From NCBI RefSeq assembly GCF_002865645.1, contig NW_020194515.1:1515280-1579279 (forward strand): a DNA stretch of 64,000 nt, given 5' to 3'. Each line of letters opens with the position of its first letter. Positions within the stretch are counted from its first letter, which is position 1. Below the pieces are notes generated by a model. That model did not search any database. It was not told the DNA's origin and saw only the letters and a list, made by a program, of their open reading frames with translations. Made by a program: the position numbers and the translations under genes. Positions 1 through 10,505 of this stretch are shown here, one piece after another. The stretch is from Hyaloscypha bicolor E. Lineage: Eukaryota; Ascomycota; Leotiomycetes; Helotiales; Hyaloscyphaceae.

Positions 1-734
1 AAATAGGAGAGCAAACAAAACAATGCAGCGTCAACTAATTGATAGCAGATATCATGCAAAATCAAGGCTTCGCGCTGGGTTTTTGAATTCTCGTGGAGCA
101 GGTCGGCACTTTTGTTTGACACCTTCGCCCCGTCCGCATCGTGGCATCTCATGTTGGTGAAATAGTCATCTAGACTTTGTTTATTTACTCGACAAGATCC
201 AGAATATACGATTATCTAAATGGTCGTCGATTGTAACGGAAGAGACGAGGTGAAGAGATTTTCGATGAGGTGAGGTCCACCAGGTCGAGGTCAGCTGCTT
301 AGTCACGAAGTGGGGTTTCGCCCCTCTTTCCTAAAACGGACATCTCTCATCAAATATCTTAAATACTCATCTTTACATTACACAAATAATTAATCATTGC
401 CTCTCATTTACAGTCATATTCTCCTTAAATATGTTTTTGCCTTGCCCCAGTGATCATTTACATTCTATAAGTCATGAATTTTAAGATAGCCAGTCGCAAC
501 CACCAACCCCGTCGAAGAGCAGACAGCTCGGGAAATCGAGAGGGAACTGTTTCGGTGACTTGTTGGAACATTCAAGCCTATCGCTTCATTATTCTAAGCG
601 TTCTGGGACATTCGCCATTAAATCCGCTTCAATCCTTCTTTTTTATCCTAGCCACACTTTCCCCAAATCACGCTTAAACCTCGATGTTCATTTACGCAAC
701 TATACGGGGTGAGCTCATTTTCCTTTTTCAATCC
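1..734. other. Intergenic, no gene recognised
   Basis: No open frame here carries a recognisable domain. The best one, positions 474-677 on the plus strand, encodes 67 residues without a family signature. The stretch from about 360 to 470 is AT-rich. It most likely holds the 3' untranslated region of the methyltransferase gene that ends at 735 and ordinary spacer DNA. Confidence 0.5.
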
Positions 735-2105
735 TCACAGCGCCTCCGGTTTCCGGCCATAGACGACCACACTTGCCTGTTAGCCGGTTCCAGTTCAGCA
801 TATGAGAATGACTTACATATCTATCCAGCCATGAATATTCCTGTTCATGAGGTCCGCTTTCGCCCTCTCAACAAATGCATCAGCATCATCAACACTCCAC
901 CCAAGTCCCGCAATGAAAACCTTTTTCACAGCTGACAAGATCTCCATCATATCTTCCCTGACCCACATCCCCAGCTCCTTCAATTTCTTATCTCTGGGCC
1001 ATGTATTGAGTGGCCATTTCAATCTTGTCTCAACGACATCCACAAAGCCGACTGCCTCCATGATCACCTTGTAGTTCCTGGGATCAACCCATCTGCGTCC
1101 CACTCTTGCTGAGCCTTCGAGAGTTTTGTGACACCAGTCAAGGAGTGTGGTGTTGTCGAGTGTTCCGTCTGCGCTGCGGAATGGCATGCAGCCGTCTTGC
1201 ATTTCAAAATGGCCACCAGGTGCAAGTGCTTTGAACACACTGGCGAAGACGGTGGAGATATCTTTGAAGCAGTTCATGAGGGTGCGGCCGTGGATGTAGT
1301 CGAATGGCTCCGTGAAGAGCCACTCTTCTTCTGCATCGTCGATCTCGAAAACGCAATTTGCGGGGACGCTGGACAGATCAGTTCGAGGAGCTAGTCAGTG
1401 GTAGAATAATGAGTAAGAAGAATGGAAGTTTTCCCACTAATTTGGTTGAATGGGGCTGAGATCCGTGCCGGTTACATGTGCCGAAGGGTATTGGAGGGCA
1501 AATTCAATAGCCCAAGTGCCAGTACCGCAACCCACATCAAGAACCCTCTGGGGTGGGGTCGAGAAAGGAGTGAAGTGGAGTTTTCCATCTAGAGTCAACT
1601 TCCAGATGTGGTTTTGGAGTTCTAATCTGTCTTTTTCCAGCTGGAAATGGAAATATTAGCCCTTGTTCTCACCCCTGAGGCTCAACGTAGTAGATATTCT
1701 GACCGCATCATTTGGGATCAAATACTCTATCAGTAGTCAGTATTTCCTCGGCACCACGACCAAGGAACGGCTCACTCCCAGAGTGGAAATTATGATAGGT
1801 TCGCCCATGTTCCTCGACGAAGTCGTAGATACTCGCACGAACGGACTGTGTGCTGCTTCTTTGTCCTTCTCAGCTATCTCATCCATATAGTGCGAGTGGA
1901 GAATATTCACGGGCGGCTGAACATGTCAATTGCGGAGTCGTTATCGTTGCTCTGCCTGTATGTCAGCGGAACTCTTTTGGTCACTTTTAGCCAGCCTCAC
2001 GTCCACTTCGGGGCCAGAGTTGGCAACGCTAGCTGTAGGAACCACCCCACTTATGCCATCATCCTCGTCAGGGGCCTCAGACGGGTGTAGGTCTTGACCT
2101 TCCAT
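735..2105 (-). CDS. LaeA-like / TAM-domain SAM-dependent methyltransferase
   Basis: Predicted class I S-adenosylmethionine-dependent methyltransferase of the large fungal LaeA/TAM group, usually linked to secondary metabolism. The model is seven exons: 2105-2001, 1951-1911, 1852-1776, 1726-1704, 1640-1438, 1368-817 and 771-735, giving 345 residues, the usual size of the family. The SAM-binding motif I VLDVGCGTGTW lies at about residues 115-125, followed by TGTDLSPIQP and FEIDDAEEEW. The N-terminal half has the family's EEHGRTYH and LDGKLH blocks, and the C terminus ends in VVVYGRKP. The ATG at 2105 is the first in frame with the acidic N-terminus. The last intron uses a weak AAG acceptor (772-774). 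If the CAG five bases upstream is used, the tail changes frame. Substrate is unknown, and no biosynthetic cluster surrounds the gene. Confidence 0.85.
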
Positions 2106-2869
2106 ACTTTATTCGAGCTTATTCGGATCACCTCGCAGACATCCCCGTTTTGTGGTGTTGTCAGACCATGTGGAAAGCAAGGTGCGGGAAGATGTCGTCA
2201 AAAATGAAACTCATTGTGCTATCTGAGAGTGGGATACATCCCTGTGTCTTTGCAGGGGTGATGCGAGACATTCATCGCTTAGCTTGATCTTCCCCCTATC
2301 CAAACCCCGATGCTGTTCACACTCCTCTAACCAAATTACTTAAACTAAATCCAACTTGTACATTGAATATACTTCCGACTCGACATCGCTCAAGTCAAGG
2401 TCGGAATCAGCCAATGCAATCCAGCCAAAGTCATCACAACCATCAAAATTATCCTCGGCATCGTTTCGGCCTTGCCTACGAAAAGCTTCAGACTGGACTC
2501 AGATTAGTTGCTTCTGCTTTATAGATAGCCAAAATAGATTGAGAACTCACTAAAGGCGTCAATCTGCCTCCACTCTTCAGCCGATCAAATTCCACGATCT
2601 CAACAGTTAACCACTCGAGCCGGTCCAATAGATACCAATTCCTAATATCTCGCTCAAACTTTCCAGGGTAGTCTGAAGCTCTCCGACGATCCCATTTCCT
2701 AAAGATATCGTTAGAAAGACTGGAGTGTTCTTTCCGAAAAAGTTTAGACCCCTTGCCACTTCTAACCCCCTTGAAAAGGCTCAATCAGTGTGGGCTCCGA
2801 TAAATTATCGATCGAAATTATTGATTAGTAATCGTTATCGGCTAAGCGATCGATAAACGATCAATATCG

Positions 2870-3590
2870 ATAATTATCGTTAATAAAAGTGGGCCCAGCC
2901 ATTAAACGAGCCCCATTACGGCTTTCTAGTTCAATTATAAACCGATTAGTATTAAGATTAGTATAAAAGTATACTATTATTACTATACTATTAGACTTTT
3001 TAATATTTTATTTAATAGTCTATTATATAACGTAGACTAGCTAGTATTTAATCCAGTTATCGATAATTCCATTGATAAAAGTGGGCCCAGCCAGCCCTTA
3101 AGCGAGCCCCATTACCTCGATAATCATCGATAAAAGTGGGCCCAGCCAGCCCTTAAGCGAGCCCCATCGCCTCGATAATGCCATCGATAAAAGTGGGCCC
3201 AGCCAGCCAGCGAGCCCCATTACATGAACATCTCGCTTTCTAGTTCAATTATAAACCGATTAGTATTAAGATTAGTATAAAAGTAGACTATTATTACTAT
3301 ACTATTATATTTCTATTTAATAGTCTATTATATAATATAGATAATATAATTATTGCTAATACTATTAATGTAATGGGGCTCGCTTAATGGCTGGGCCCGC
3401 TTTTATCAATAATTCCATTGATAAAAGTGGGCCCAGCCAGCCATTAAGCGAGCCCATCGATAATTCCATCGATAAAAGTGGGCCCGCCAGCCATTGAGCG
3501 AGCCCATCGATAATTCCATCGATAAAAGTGGGCCCGCCAGCCATTGAGCGAGCCCATTGATAATTCCATTAATAATAGTGGGTCCCAGGG
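2870..3590. repeat. Tandem subrepeats inside the hAT-like element
   Basis: A unit of roughly 45-55 bp recurs many times. It contains ATCGATAAAAGTGGGCCCAG and AGCGAGCCCAT in slightly varied spacing. Two copies of an AT-rich spacer (starting TTTCTAGTTCAATTATAAAC at about 2923 and 3237) interrupt the array. One unit near 3370-3410 is in the opposite orientation. Such arrays are common in the interior of fungal non-autonomous DNA elements. Confidence 0.75.
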
Positions 3591-3862
3591 CCTTGGCAAT
3601 ACTACAGGGCCACTACAGGGCCAATACGCTATATTTACAGGCCTTAGACCGCCTTTACAGTACTAAATCTATTAATAATAGTGGGTCCAGGGCCTTGGTA
3701 GTACTACAGGGCTACTACAGGGCTAATGCGCTATATTTATAGGCCTTATACCGCCTTTACTAAATCGGAATTCTGCTATAGTAAAGAAAAGGCGGTATGA
3801 GGCCTATAAATATAGCGCATTGGCCCTGTAGTGGCCCTGTAGTATTGCCAAGGCCTTAGTTC
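3576..3862. repeat. Direct and inverted ~90-bp subrepeats in the hAT-like element
   Basis: A block with GGGCCTTGG, CTACAGGGCCACTACAGGGC and AGGCCTTA..CCGCCTTTAC appears at about 3580-3660, again in direct orientation at about 3680-3765, and in inverted orientation at about 3790-3860. The second and third copies could fold into a long hairpin. Confidence 0.7.
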
Positions 3863-5322
3863 GATAATTATCGTAATCAATGGTCGATTATCGATTATCG
3901 AAAAATTAGTGCGATTATCTAATCGTCGCTTATCGAGCTTATCGGAGCCCACACTGGGCTCAATGTTGCAAAACAATCCCAAGCCCGTCTCAGCAGCTCA
4001 GGCAATTGCAGATACCTAGTTGGTGTTCTGTTCGCGTAAACCCGCTCGAAGGCAGGTGCCAATGCATTCTCGTTCTTGAGAACTCCCATGGTGAAAAGAG
4101 CAGCATCGGCAGTCCCATTAGCGCTGTGCGCTGCTTGATTGCCTTCCCTGATGGTTATCTGGTTGAGACCTCCTCTCTGTTCGTTCAGATAAGTGTTTTT
4201 GGCTTGCTCCAAGAAACGAAGGCGGACAGCAATCCCGACGTCAAGCAGCGGCTTCATACTTTCTTTCTCCAGCTTCGAATTTTTTAGATCCCTTTCGAGT
4301 GCCTTAATCTTCTCCATCAACTGATTGTGGTCGTGATGCGGGCCGATGTTCTTGTCTTGAGTTATTCTTGGCTTATTCTCTAGCTTTCTCCGTAGCTTCT
4401 CGCATTCACCATCCTTTCCCTCCAATCTCTTAATCTCTGGCAAGAGCTCAGTCTCAATCCTCTCTATTGCCTTGGCAAGTTTTGATCTCAACCTTTCCAC
4501 TTCCTCGTCTAACTCTCTCTCTCGAACTTGGTGCTCCTCCTTCAAGGTATGTACCGTAAGTCTCAAGCCCCCGTTCTTGTCCTTACGCTGACCCATGATC
4601 TCCTGAAGCTTCTCCATATTAAGCTTGACTCTTTCCAGCTCCTCATTTGTGCCTTTGCTCTGGCTGAGTTTCTCGTATCTCCCGTGGAACTCCGTTTCAA
4701 GAGCCGCTTTTGTCTCCTTCGTGACTTTTGCATGTTGGACGTAAGTTTCCGCAAGCTTGGCTTCTGCTTCTTTCGTCTCCTTCCGTGCCTTGTTCCGCTC
4801 GTGCTGGGTTGCTTTCAGATCCCGCTCCTTCTTTTCAAGTTTCTGCTCTAGAGATTTGCAGCGATCTTGAATAGACTTAATTTTCTTCTTTTCCGCTTTC
4901 GTGAGTTTTGGCTCGGGTATGTTCCTCAAAACTTCGTTCAGAGGGAACCCAAGCTGCGGCGCAGTGGATGGTATGGAGAGGGCCGAGTCTGGGTTGAGAG
5001 CATCTCCTTGGGTTGAGAGAGTTGAAGTATCGATAGAAGAAGCTAAGGGTGTTCCGCCATAATCAGACGTGGCTCTGTTTTTGTCTGTTGTCGGCAGAGA
5101 AGGAAGCATTGCTTTCAGATTTGTTGGAACGGTCGAAGGGGTAATAGCCAAGTCTTTACTTGTCTCTTTCGGTGGTTCGGATTGGATTGACTCTGCATAT
5201 TGCGAGCTCGAGATTCCTAATTCTGGAAGAGGCTCACCTGCCTCGAGGGGATCGTGAAGCAGCTCTACTTCTGCAAGAGAATGCTGTTTGAGTAAGACAT
5301 CTCTATCCAATGTAGATTCCAT

Positions 5323-6136
5323 CGTATTTATCGATCCAATAGGAAGCTTGTTGTGTAACTGCTGTGTAAAGCCGAAGGAAATGTATTTCACGTCAGCTTT
5401 GTTTACTCGCTTCGCGAGCGAGTCTGGCTTTTTCTTGACGCCATGGCATCAGCCTCGGATCTTATCAGAATTTATAAACATAGCTCACTTCAATCTTCAC
5501 AATCGTGAGCTTCTCTCTCAGCAAGATACTCATTACGAAGAGTGATCTGCATTAATGATCATGAATTTTATCTCCTGTAGCGTGGAAGCTGTGATGGCAC
5601 GTGCGTCACGTGGTAGCGCTGTGGTGTGGCGCTACTGCTATATTAGGTAGCTTTGTAGCAGTAGAATTGATTATCTTCTTTCTCCTTCTTCTTGTTATTC
5701 AACAGAAGTGAAGTTTAATCGGTTCCAACCCCTCACAAGTTTGAAACTTTAGCAAGAACGACAACTTCCCTGGCCGTTTCCATAGTTTATTAAAGCATTG
5801 ATTGAGTTCTATAGTCTTAATATTAATATGATCCATTACTTCAGTTTTTTTAAAGTGTTGTGAAATTGTTCTCTCGCGAGCCTGAAATAAATACTACCTG
5901 AAGCACTGCGGCGAATCCCTCGAAGTCTGAGACAACTTTAACAATTCACGGTGCCATAAATAGCATCGCCAATCACTTCCCCTCATACCCTGCTAAAAGC
6001 AAGCCTCTGAATAACCATGCCCCGCAGCAGTAATTGCTCCCCTCACGACCATGTCATTGAATGCAAGACTTCCCGACTGCACACTCGATTCTGTCGGAGC
6101 AACAAATACCAGTTCGCAATGTAGCAGTCTACTTCC
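5323..6136. other. Spacer, no gene recognised
   Basis: This interval lies upstream of coiled-coil paralogue A, so it should contain its promoter. I see no conserved domain or RNA gene in it. Open frames are short and start from non-ATG codons. Confidence 0.4.
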
Positions 6137-6330
6137 TCATTCACGGCAGTGGCGACAGGGGTCGTCAGAGTGTAGGTGAAGGAACCGGTTTTCGTGGGGC
6201 TTGAGGGCAATGTTGTTAGTTAGGATATGCCCAAACCGGGTGTGGCAATGCCTGCGAGTATCTGGGTGTAAGCGCGCAAATATAGTGCCCGGTAACACTC
6301 CTAAACTCCCTCCACGAAAAGCACCTGCAT
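6137..6330 (-). pseudogene. Possible RNase H-tail fragment of a non-LTR retroelement
   Basis: The reverse strand encodes about 65 residues ending TRFGHILTNNIAL...SDDPCRHCRE. The spacing of RxGHI, an Asn-Leu stretch and a final CxxC resembles the RTGH...CxHC tail that follows the RNase H domain in fungal non-LTR retrotransposons. Only this fragment is present and nothing upstream supports a full element. It could also be chance. Confidence 0.25.
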
Positions 6331-6400
6331 GGTACGTATGAATGAGGAAAGAAGACCAGGACAAGAGGAAAGTAGAACTGTTTTATTCGAAGAATGAGGA

Positions 6401-7278
6401 TCATATTGATTGTTGTCGATTCCATATAACACATTCCGCAAATTTCACACCGGATCCACCAAAGACATCCAACGCACTGCCAATTGTGAGATCGACACGG
6501 CCATTGCTAAGGTTCTTGACATGGTCTAGATCCTGGAGATTTCTTCCACCACCAGCGTATGTAACTGGTATGCTGCACCACTGCGCCAATTTCTTCACCA
6601 GCTTCTCATCAATACCTTTCTGCAGACCCTCGTTATCTGCTGCGTGAATCAGGAATTCGGAGCAGTATGGTTCGAGGGATTTGATGGATCCTTGTAAAAT
6701 GTGTTAGCATAAGCTATACCATCAGAAGAAGGAATGCAAACCTTCGTTGACTTCCATATCCGTAATCGTCTGCCATTTATTCATAGCCACAAACCAAGTA
6801 TCATCCCTCCTCCGGCAACTAAGATCAATGACAAGCTTCTCCTTGTCTCCATCGAGGGCTGCGAGTACAGAGTCGAGACACTCTTGCGAGAACTTGCCGG
6901 AAGGGAAGAGAAAAGAAGTTATGATAACCTACTACTTCAATTAGCATCAATCCAGCAGGATCCAATCTCCCGACTTACCCTTTCGGCACCCCATTCAATC
7001 CACTGCTTCGCATTCTGGTCTGTGATTCCTCCGCCCACCTGCAGACCTCCTGGCCATGCTGCCAATGCTTCGCGGGCAGCCTCTTCGTTCCCAGGCCCTA
7101 GCATTATAACATGCGCCCCCTCCAGTCCATTGTCCTTATAGAGCTTCGCGAACTCGCCAGCTGGAAGAGTCGAGACATAGTTCGTTTTCAAGTCAGCAGA
7201 AGCTGTGGTCAATGTGCCCCCAACAATCTGCTTCACCTGGCCAGAGTGCAGGTCTATGCATGGTCGGAATTTGGTCAT
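6401..7278 (-). CDS. HIS6: Phosphoribosylformimino-AICAR isomerase (HIS6/HisA)
   Basis: Fourth-step enzyme of histidine biosynthesis. It isomerises ProFAR to PRFAR and works in the cytosol. Three exons, 7278-6979, 6928-6742 and 6690-6401, give 258 residues, close to the roughly 261 of yeast His6. The N-terminus [21 protein letters not shown] contains the catalytic aspartate of the HisA family (Asp9). LQVGGGI supplies a phosphate-binding loop, and [20 protein letters not shown] and [11 protein letters not shown] are further family blocks. The two introns have clean GTAAGT and GTTTGC donors. The gene is divergent from FAF1 with 242 bp between the start codons. It appears intact. Confidence 0.95.
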
Positions 7279-7520
7279 ACTGTGAAGATTGAGGTAGAGT
7301 TTTTGGAGGTGGTTGGATGTTGAAGTGGTTTCTACAAGGCGGTGAGCAACATTCTGCCGTTTTGTTGCATATCTGCACCTTCTAAAGGTGATTGACGTCT
7401 TTTTAAGTTTTTCGTCTTTTAAAGTTTTTGCACACCGCCTTCAGATTCTGCCGTGTCTCTCTCTTTTCACCGCACTGGTAGAGCAACATCAGAAACTTGT
7501 CCTTCCAACACCACCCAAAT
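7279..7520. promoter_or_regulatory. Bidirectional HIS6/FAF1 promoter
   Basis: All 242 bp between the two divergent start codons must serve both genes. A TGACGTC core at 7393-7399 resembles bZIP (CRE/Gcn4-CPC1 type) sites, which would suit amino-acid control of HIS6. Directly beside it, CGTCTTTTTAAGTTTTT and CGTCTTTTAAAGTTTTT form a near-perfect direct repeat at about 7396-7430. Binding is inferred only from sequence. Confidence 0.4.
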
Positions 7521-8424
7521 ATGGCCTCGATGTTAGGGAAGCGAAAAAGGCGGACGATTGAAATCTCGAAGGGGGATAGAGACGAGAGTGGGGAGTCAGA
7601 TGCCTCCGGACTGGATGTACAGGAAATATTTCGGCGACATTTCGAAGCGCAATTCAAGCCTCTCCCAGCAGCCCAGAAATCTTTGAAACCAGTCGCTGAA
7701 GAATCAGCAGACGAATCGGAGGAAGACTCAGACTGGGAAGGAATCTCGGACGACGAAGAGAACGCTGTGCAGGTGGTGGAGCACACAGAGGCACAGGCAC
7801 GAGCCGCAGCAATGTCAAAGGAGGAGCTGAAATCGTTCATGGTATTTCTATTCTCCGCTGATCTAAAAATTTCTAACCAAAGTTTAGAGCTCGAAACTCC
7901 CCAAATCCGCTCCATTAGTCTCCGTTCTACGCGACAAAGCAGGAGCATCAATCGAAGACGACCCCTCCGAAGCTGCAAATCTCAAGAAAGATCTAGCACT
8001 CCAACGACTCCTTGCCGAATCACATCTCCTCGATTCGGCGAGAAGCCCTACATTAAGCGGCAATAATCGTCACAAAGCTACAGATTTACGGTTACAAGCG
8101 TTGGGGTCAAAGACATCGATTCTAAAGCAGGAGAAAATGCCAATGTCACACCGGAAAGGTATCATCACGAAAAATAGCGAGAAGGAGGATAGGAGACGGA
8201 GAGAGGCAAGAGAGAATGGAATTATTCTGGAGAAGGCCAAGATGAAGAAGACTAGTGAGGGAATGAGAGATCGAGGCGTTGGAGCTCCGGGTGTTGGAAA
8301 GTTTTCTGGAGGGACGTTGAAGTTGAGCAAGAAGGATATTTCAGATATTGAGGGGCCACAGAGGGGTACTGCTGGAAGGGGTGGGAGGGGTGGCGGTAGG
8401 GGGAGAGGGAAGCGTGGGAGATGA
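7521..8424 (+). CDS. FAF1: rRNA-processing protein FAF1
   Basis: Predicted nucleolar factor needed for early pre-rRNA cleavage and 40S subunit assembly, by relation to yeast Faf1. Two exons, 7521-7841 and 7888-8424, give 285 residues. The intron is 46 nt (donor GTATTT, acceptor TTTAG). Family features are MLGKRKRR at the start, IFRRHFEAQFKPL, an acidic SDWEGISDDEE block, KEELKSFMSSKLPKSAPLV spanning the splice, and a C-terminus of charged helix followed by APGVGKFSGGTLKLSKKDI. The last 20 or so residues are an RGG-like arginine/glycine tail. The ATG at 7521 is chosen because the frame upstream has no ATG. A second in-frame ATG follows three codons later. Confidence 0.88.
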
Positions 8425-8832
8425 GTCGACTAGCATCAATGAACCCTCTCAATCTCGCACCTCGTCCCAATACGACCGGGAGAATCATGACATACATTCG
8501 CCGATGGAAGAGATGCGTGATGTCTGGACTGTGGCCGTTCGTGGGAAGGAAGGAAACGAGCCTCTGGACTGGACGAGGCGTCGAAATTCAATCCTCTCAT
8601 GCCTCACCCTGCCACCAAGCCACGCTTTTTTCTTCCATTTCATCAGATTCTGCTGTGACCCTATCTCGTCACCGAGGCCACTTTTCCGATGGCATTGCTG
8701 TCCTAGCGTGTGTCGACCGGACTGAGTTCTATTTATCCCCACGTGTCCTCCGACATAAGTCCTCTCCCTTTTCCCGTTCCTCACTCACCCCCCACAGAAA
8801 TCGTCTTTTCACGCCTCTACCATCTCTCGGGA

Positions 8833-9110
8833 TGTCTGACACTTCAATTGCCAACTATGTCTTCAAAATCGACCTCAGGCCAGGTCTCATCAACAAACCT
8901 CGCATCAGCCGTACTCTCTCGGTGCCTGCCCCTCCACATTCAACGACCTCCACCACCACGCTGTTCAAGCAGCATTTGAATGGACCAAATCCCACGCCTA
9001 CGAATTCTCAATTTTGAGTTCCACGAGATCATTGCACAACAATAAACTTGAAAGCGCACAAACGTCTCAATCTGACAAACCCATCCTTACTCACCCCCAC
9101 TAGGAATACC
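8833..9110 (+). pseudogene. pRiA4b ORF-3-like domain remnant, frameshifted
   Basis: From the ATG at 8833 the reading starts MSDTSIANYVFKIDL and goes through PRISRTLSVPA. After that, the family's next block (TFNDLHHHAVQAAFEWTKSHAYEF) appears in a different frame, one base shifted at about 8932. A second one-base shift near 9013 would be needed for the following EFHEIIAQQ. The pattern matches the N-terminal part of fungal proteins with the plasmid pRiA4b ORF-3 domain. Nothing of the rest of the domain is visible. Either the gene is dead or the assembly has indels. Confidence 0.5.
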
Positions 9111-9600
9111 CCGCCAACCTTGAGCATCCCCAGGAGGGCCTCTGGAGGTTGACTTCGGGGCAACCTTGTCGTCGGCATGTGATACTCAGCGAAGAGTTGA
9201 ACGACCGCCATTGTCTAAGGCACTCTGGAATATTGCCGGCAACCGTCGTCGATGCCCCAACAGAGAGTGATGCGGAGCAAGGTTCAAGGCGCCATAAAGG
9301 AGCGTTTCGACGAAAGCAAGTCTCAAGTCCAGCTTGGGAATCTGAGTGGAGAGTTGTGTACCAACACAAGCACGACCAAGGGCAAGACATTTGCGTTCTT
9401 CGATCCACATCCATACGTCGAAGTTTTTCTGACCCTGGATACGGAAATAATCTCCCTCTGTCCCAGGATGGTGGAGGCGGGCAAGCAAGTTTTTCAGGAA
9501 GGCACTGAGTCTGTTGAGGATCCGCGAGTCTGGACGAAGAAGGAAGAAGCGAAAAAAGGGTTTCGACTGCTTGGCATTGAGTCAAAGGCTCTCGAATAAT
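9029..9600. other. Overlapping unassigned reading frames on both strands
   Basis: A plus-strand frame from the ATG at 9252 to 9599 encodes 115 residues. A minus-strand frame at 9186-9488 reads plausibly as protein (RLHHPGTEGDYFRIQGQ...) and would continue in another frame down to 9029. Neither shows a domain I know. At most one is likely to be real. The plus frame ends 33 bases before the start of the next gene. Confidence 0.25.
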
Positions 9601-9632
9601 GCCCCGCGCTTTGAAGAACAGCGTTAATAATA

Positions 9633-10505
9633 ATGACAGCAGTCGCAGACATTGCCGAGAATGCAGCCAGCGATCTGCTCGAGAAACTTGCTGAGAGCAT
9701 GACTAAAATCAGAATACTGGAAGCTGCATACTTACCACTCAAGGCCGACTATCGAGCGTTGAATGAAGATAAAGTGTCTCTTATCAAGGAGCTGGACGAA
9801 GCTACAGAACTCTGTGCATCAAAAGACAAACTTCCTGCTCTCCAGAAACCATTGACCAAGATCGGTGTTATTCGAAAGAGATTCTTGCAGAGGGCCGCGC
9901 AGAATGCTTGCACATGGGCTTCGGAATTCTCAGACGGCGATTACCCAGCAGGCGTTCCGGTCTTAGATGCGGGAAATCGAGCAGCACATGACGGCAACAT
10001 TGAAGCAGATATGGCGTTATTCAAGGGTGGATATCTCACTCCCAAACAAGATGCAAACAGATTCGAGACTGTTTATCACCATCGCCATGACCTGAAAAGG
10101 TTTCCTTTCGGATATCGTACAACAATCGAGAAATGGAACATTATAGCGACCTTAAGGGCAAGCTCCAATCTTCGTTTGATATGCAACCCGCAAGATAAGT
10201 TCGGGGTCATAGAACTGTTGAGCCGGATCAGGGACCTGTGGCGCGAAATCCAAAAGGTTGGCCGCCTGGATCTGGATTTGACGCGCTATACAAGCGCTGC
10301 CGGCGAGATGAGTGAACGAAATCCGACAAAATTTGAGGAAAATCCTGACGTGGCAGAGAAAGTGGACGAGCTGAAGGCTTTGGTGGAAATGGTGGTCAAG
10401 AAGGTCTGGCGGGAAGCAAGTGTGCAGGTCTACGATTCAAAAGAGAATGATTATTGCTTAATGCATCGCGGAGATATATCGGATAAGATAGCTGGCTTTG
10501 CGTAG
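9633..10505 (+). CDS. Coiled-coil family protein, paralogue B
   Basis: Single-exon frame of 290 residues from an ATG. The first 70 or so residues are helical and heptad-like (LLEKLAESMTKIRILEAAYL). The domain shared with paralogues A and C follows: LTKIGVIRKRFLQ, then GNRAAHDGNIEADMALFKGG, then a YHHRHDLKRFPFGYR region. It is shorter than paralogue C and lacks the long acidic middle part. Function is unknown, with no signal peptide or membrane segment. It lies 0.6 kb upstream of paralogue C in the same orientation, which suggests a local duplication. The frame looks intact. Confidence 0.7.
   Translation: MTAVADIAENAASDLLEKLAESMTKIRILEAAYLPLKADYRALNEDKVSLIKELDEATELCASKDKLPALQKPLTKIGVIRKRFLQRAAQNACTWASEFSDGDYPAGVPVLDAGNRAAHDGNIEADMALFKGGYLTPKQDANRFETVYHHRHDLKRFPFGYRTTIEKWNIIATLRASSNLRLICNPQDKFGVIELLSRIRDLWREIQKVGRLDLDLTRYTSAAGEMSERNPTKFEENPDVAEKVDELKALVEMVVKKVWREASVQVYDSKENDYCLMHRGDISDKIAGFA

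Larger units (their letters stand above)
2786..3956. mobile_element. Non-autonomous hAT-like DNA transposon (1171 bp)
   Basis: The ends are perfect 18-bp inverted repeats, CAGTGTGGGCTCCGATAA at 2786-2803 and its reverse complement at 3939-3956. They are flanked by the 8-bp direct repeat GGCTCAAT at 2778-2785 and 3957-3964. An 8-bp target duplication plus termini starting CAGTG is typical of the hAT superfamily. There is no transposase frame inside, so the element is non-autonomous. The interior is built of short tandem and inverted subrepeats. It sits inside the coding sequence of coiled-coil paralogue A. Confidence 0.85.
2488..5322 (-). pseudogene. Coiled-coil paralogue A, split by a hAT-like insertion
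   Basis: Gene of a coiled-coil family with two intact relatives in this window (9633-10505 and 11128-12609). The ATG at 5322 opens a frame with a low-complexity N-terminus, then a long Lys/Glu-rich coiled coil (about 4950-4280). Next comes the family's C-terminal domain, with LLDVGIAVRLRFL and GNQAAHSANGTADAALF. At 3964 the frame runs into the terminal repeat of a 1171-bp transposon and stops at 3919 after about a dozen foreign residues. Beyond the element the same reading resumes at 2784 (LFKGVRSGKG...) and continues to 2488. Leaving out the element and one copy of the 8-bp duplication makes the two halves one continuous frame. An acidic stretch down to about 2340 may be a last exon, but its splice phase does not fit. 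As it stands the protein would be truncated. Function is unknown. Confidence 0.75.

Noticed and set aside
4563..4754. 63-residue minus-strand frame inside coiled-coil paralogue A
   Set aside because: Alternative-frame shadow of the coiled coil.
6216..6434. 72-residue minus-strand frame downstream of HIS6
   Set aside because: Overlaps the possible RNase H-tail frame, runs into the HIS6 3' end and has no domain.
7403..7978. 191-residue minus-strand frame
   Set aside because: Exact antisense of FAF1 exon 1 and its promoter. FAF1 is clearly the coding strand.
8421..9017. 198-residue plus-strand frame starting at the FAF1 stop
   Set aside because: Its first 137 codons show no family, and only the part from the ATG at 8833 resembles a known domain.
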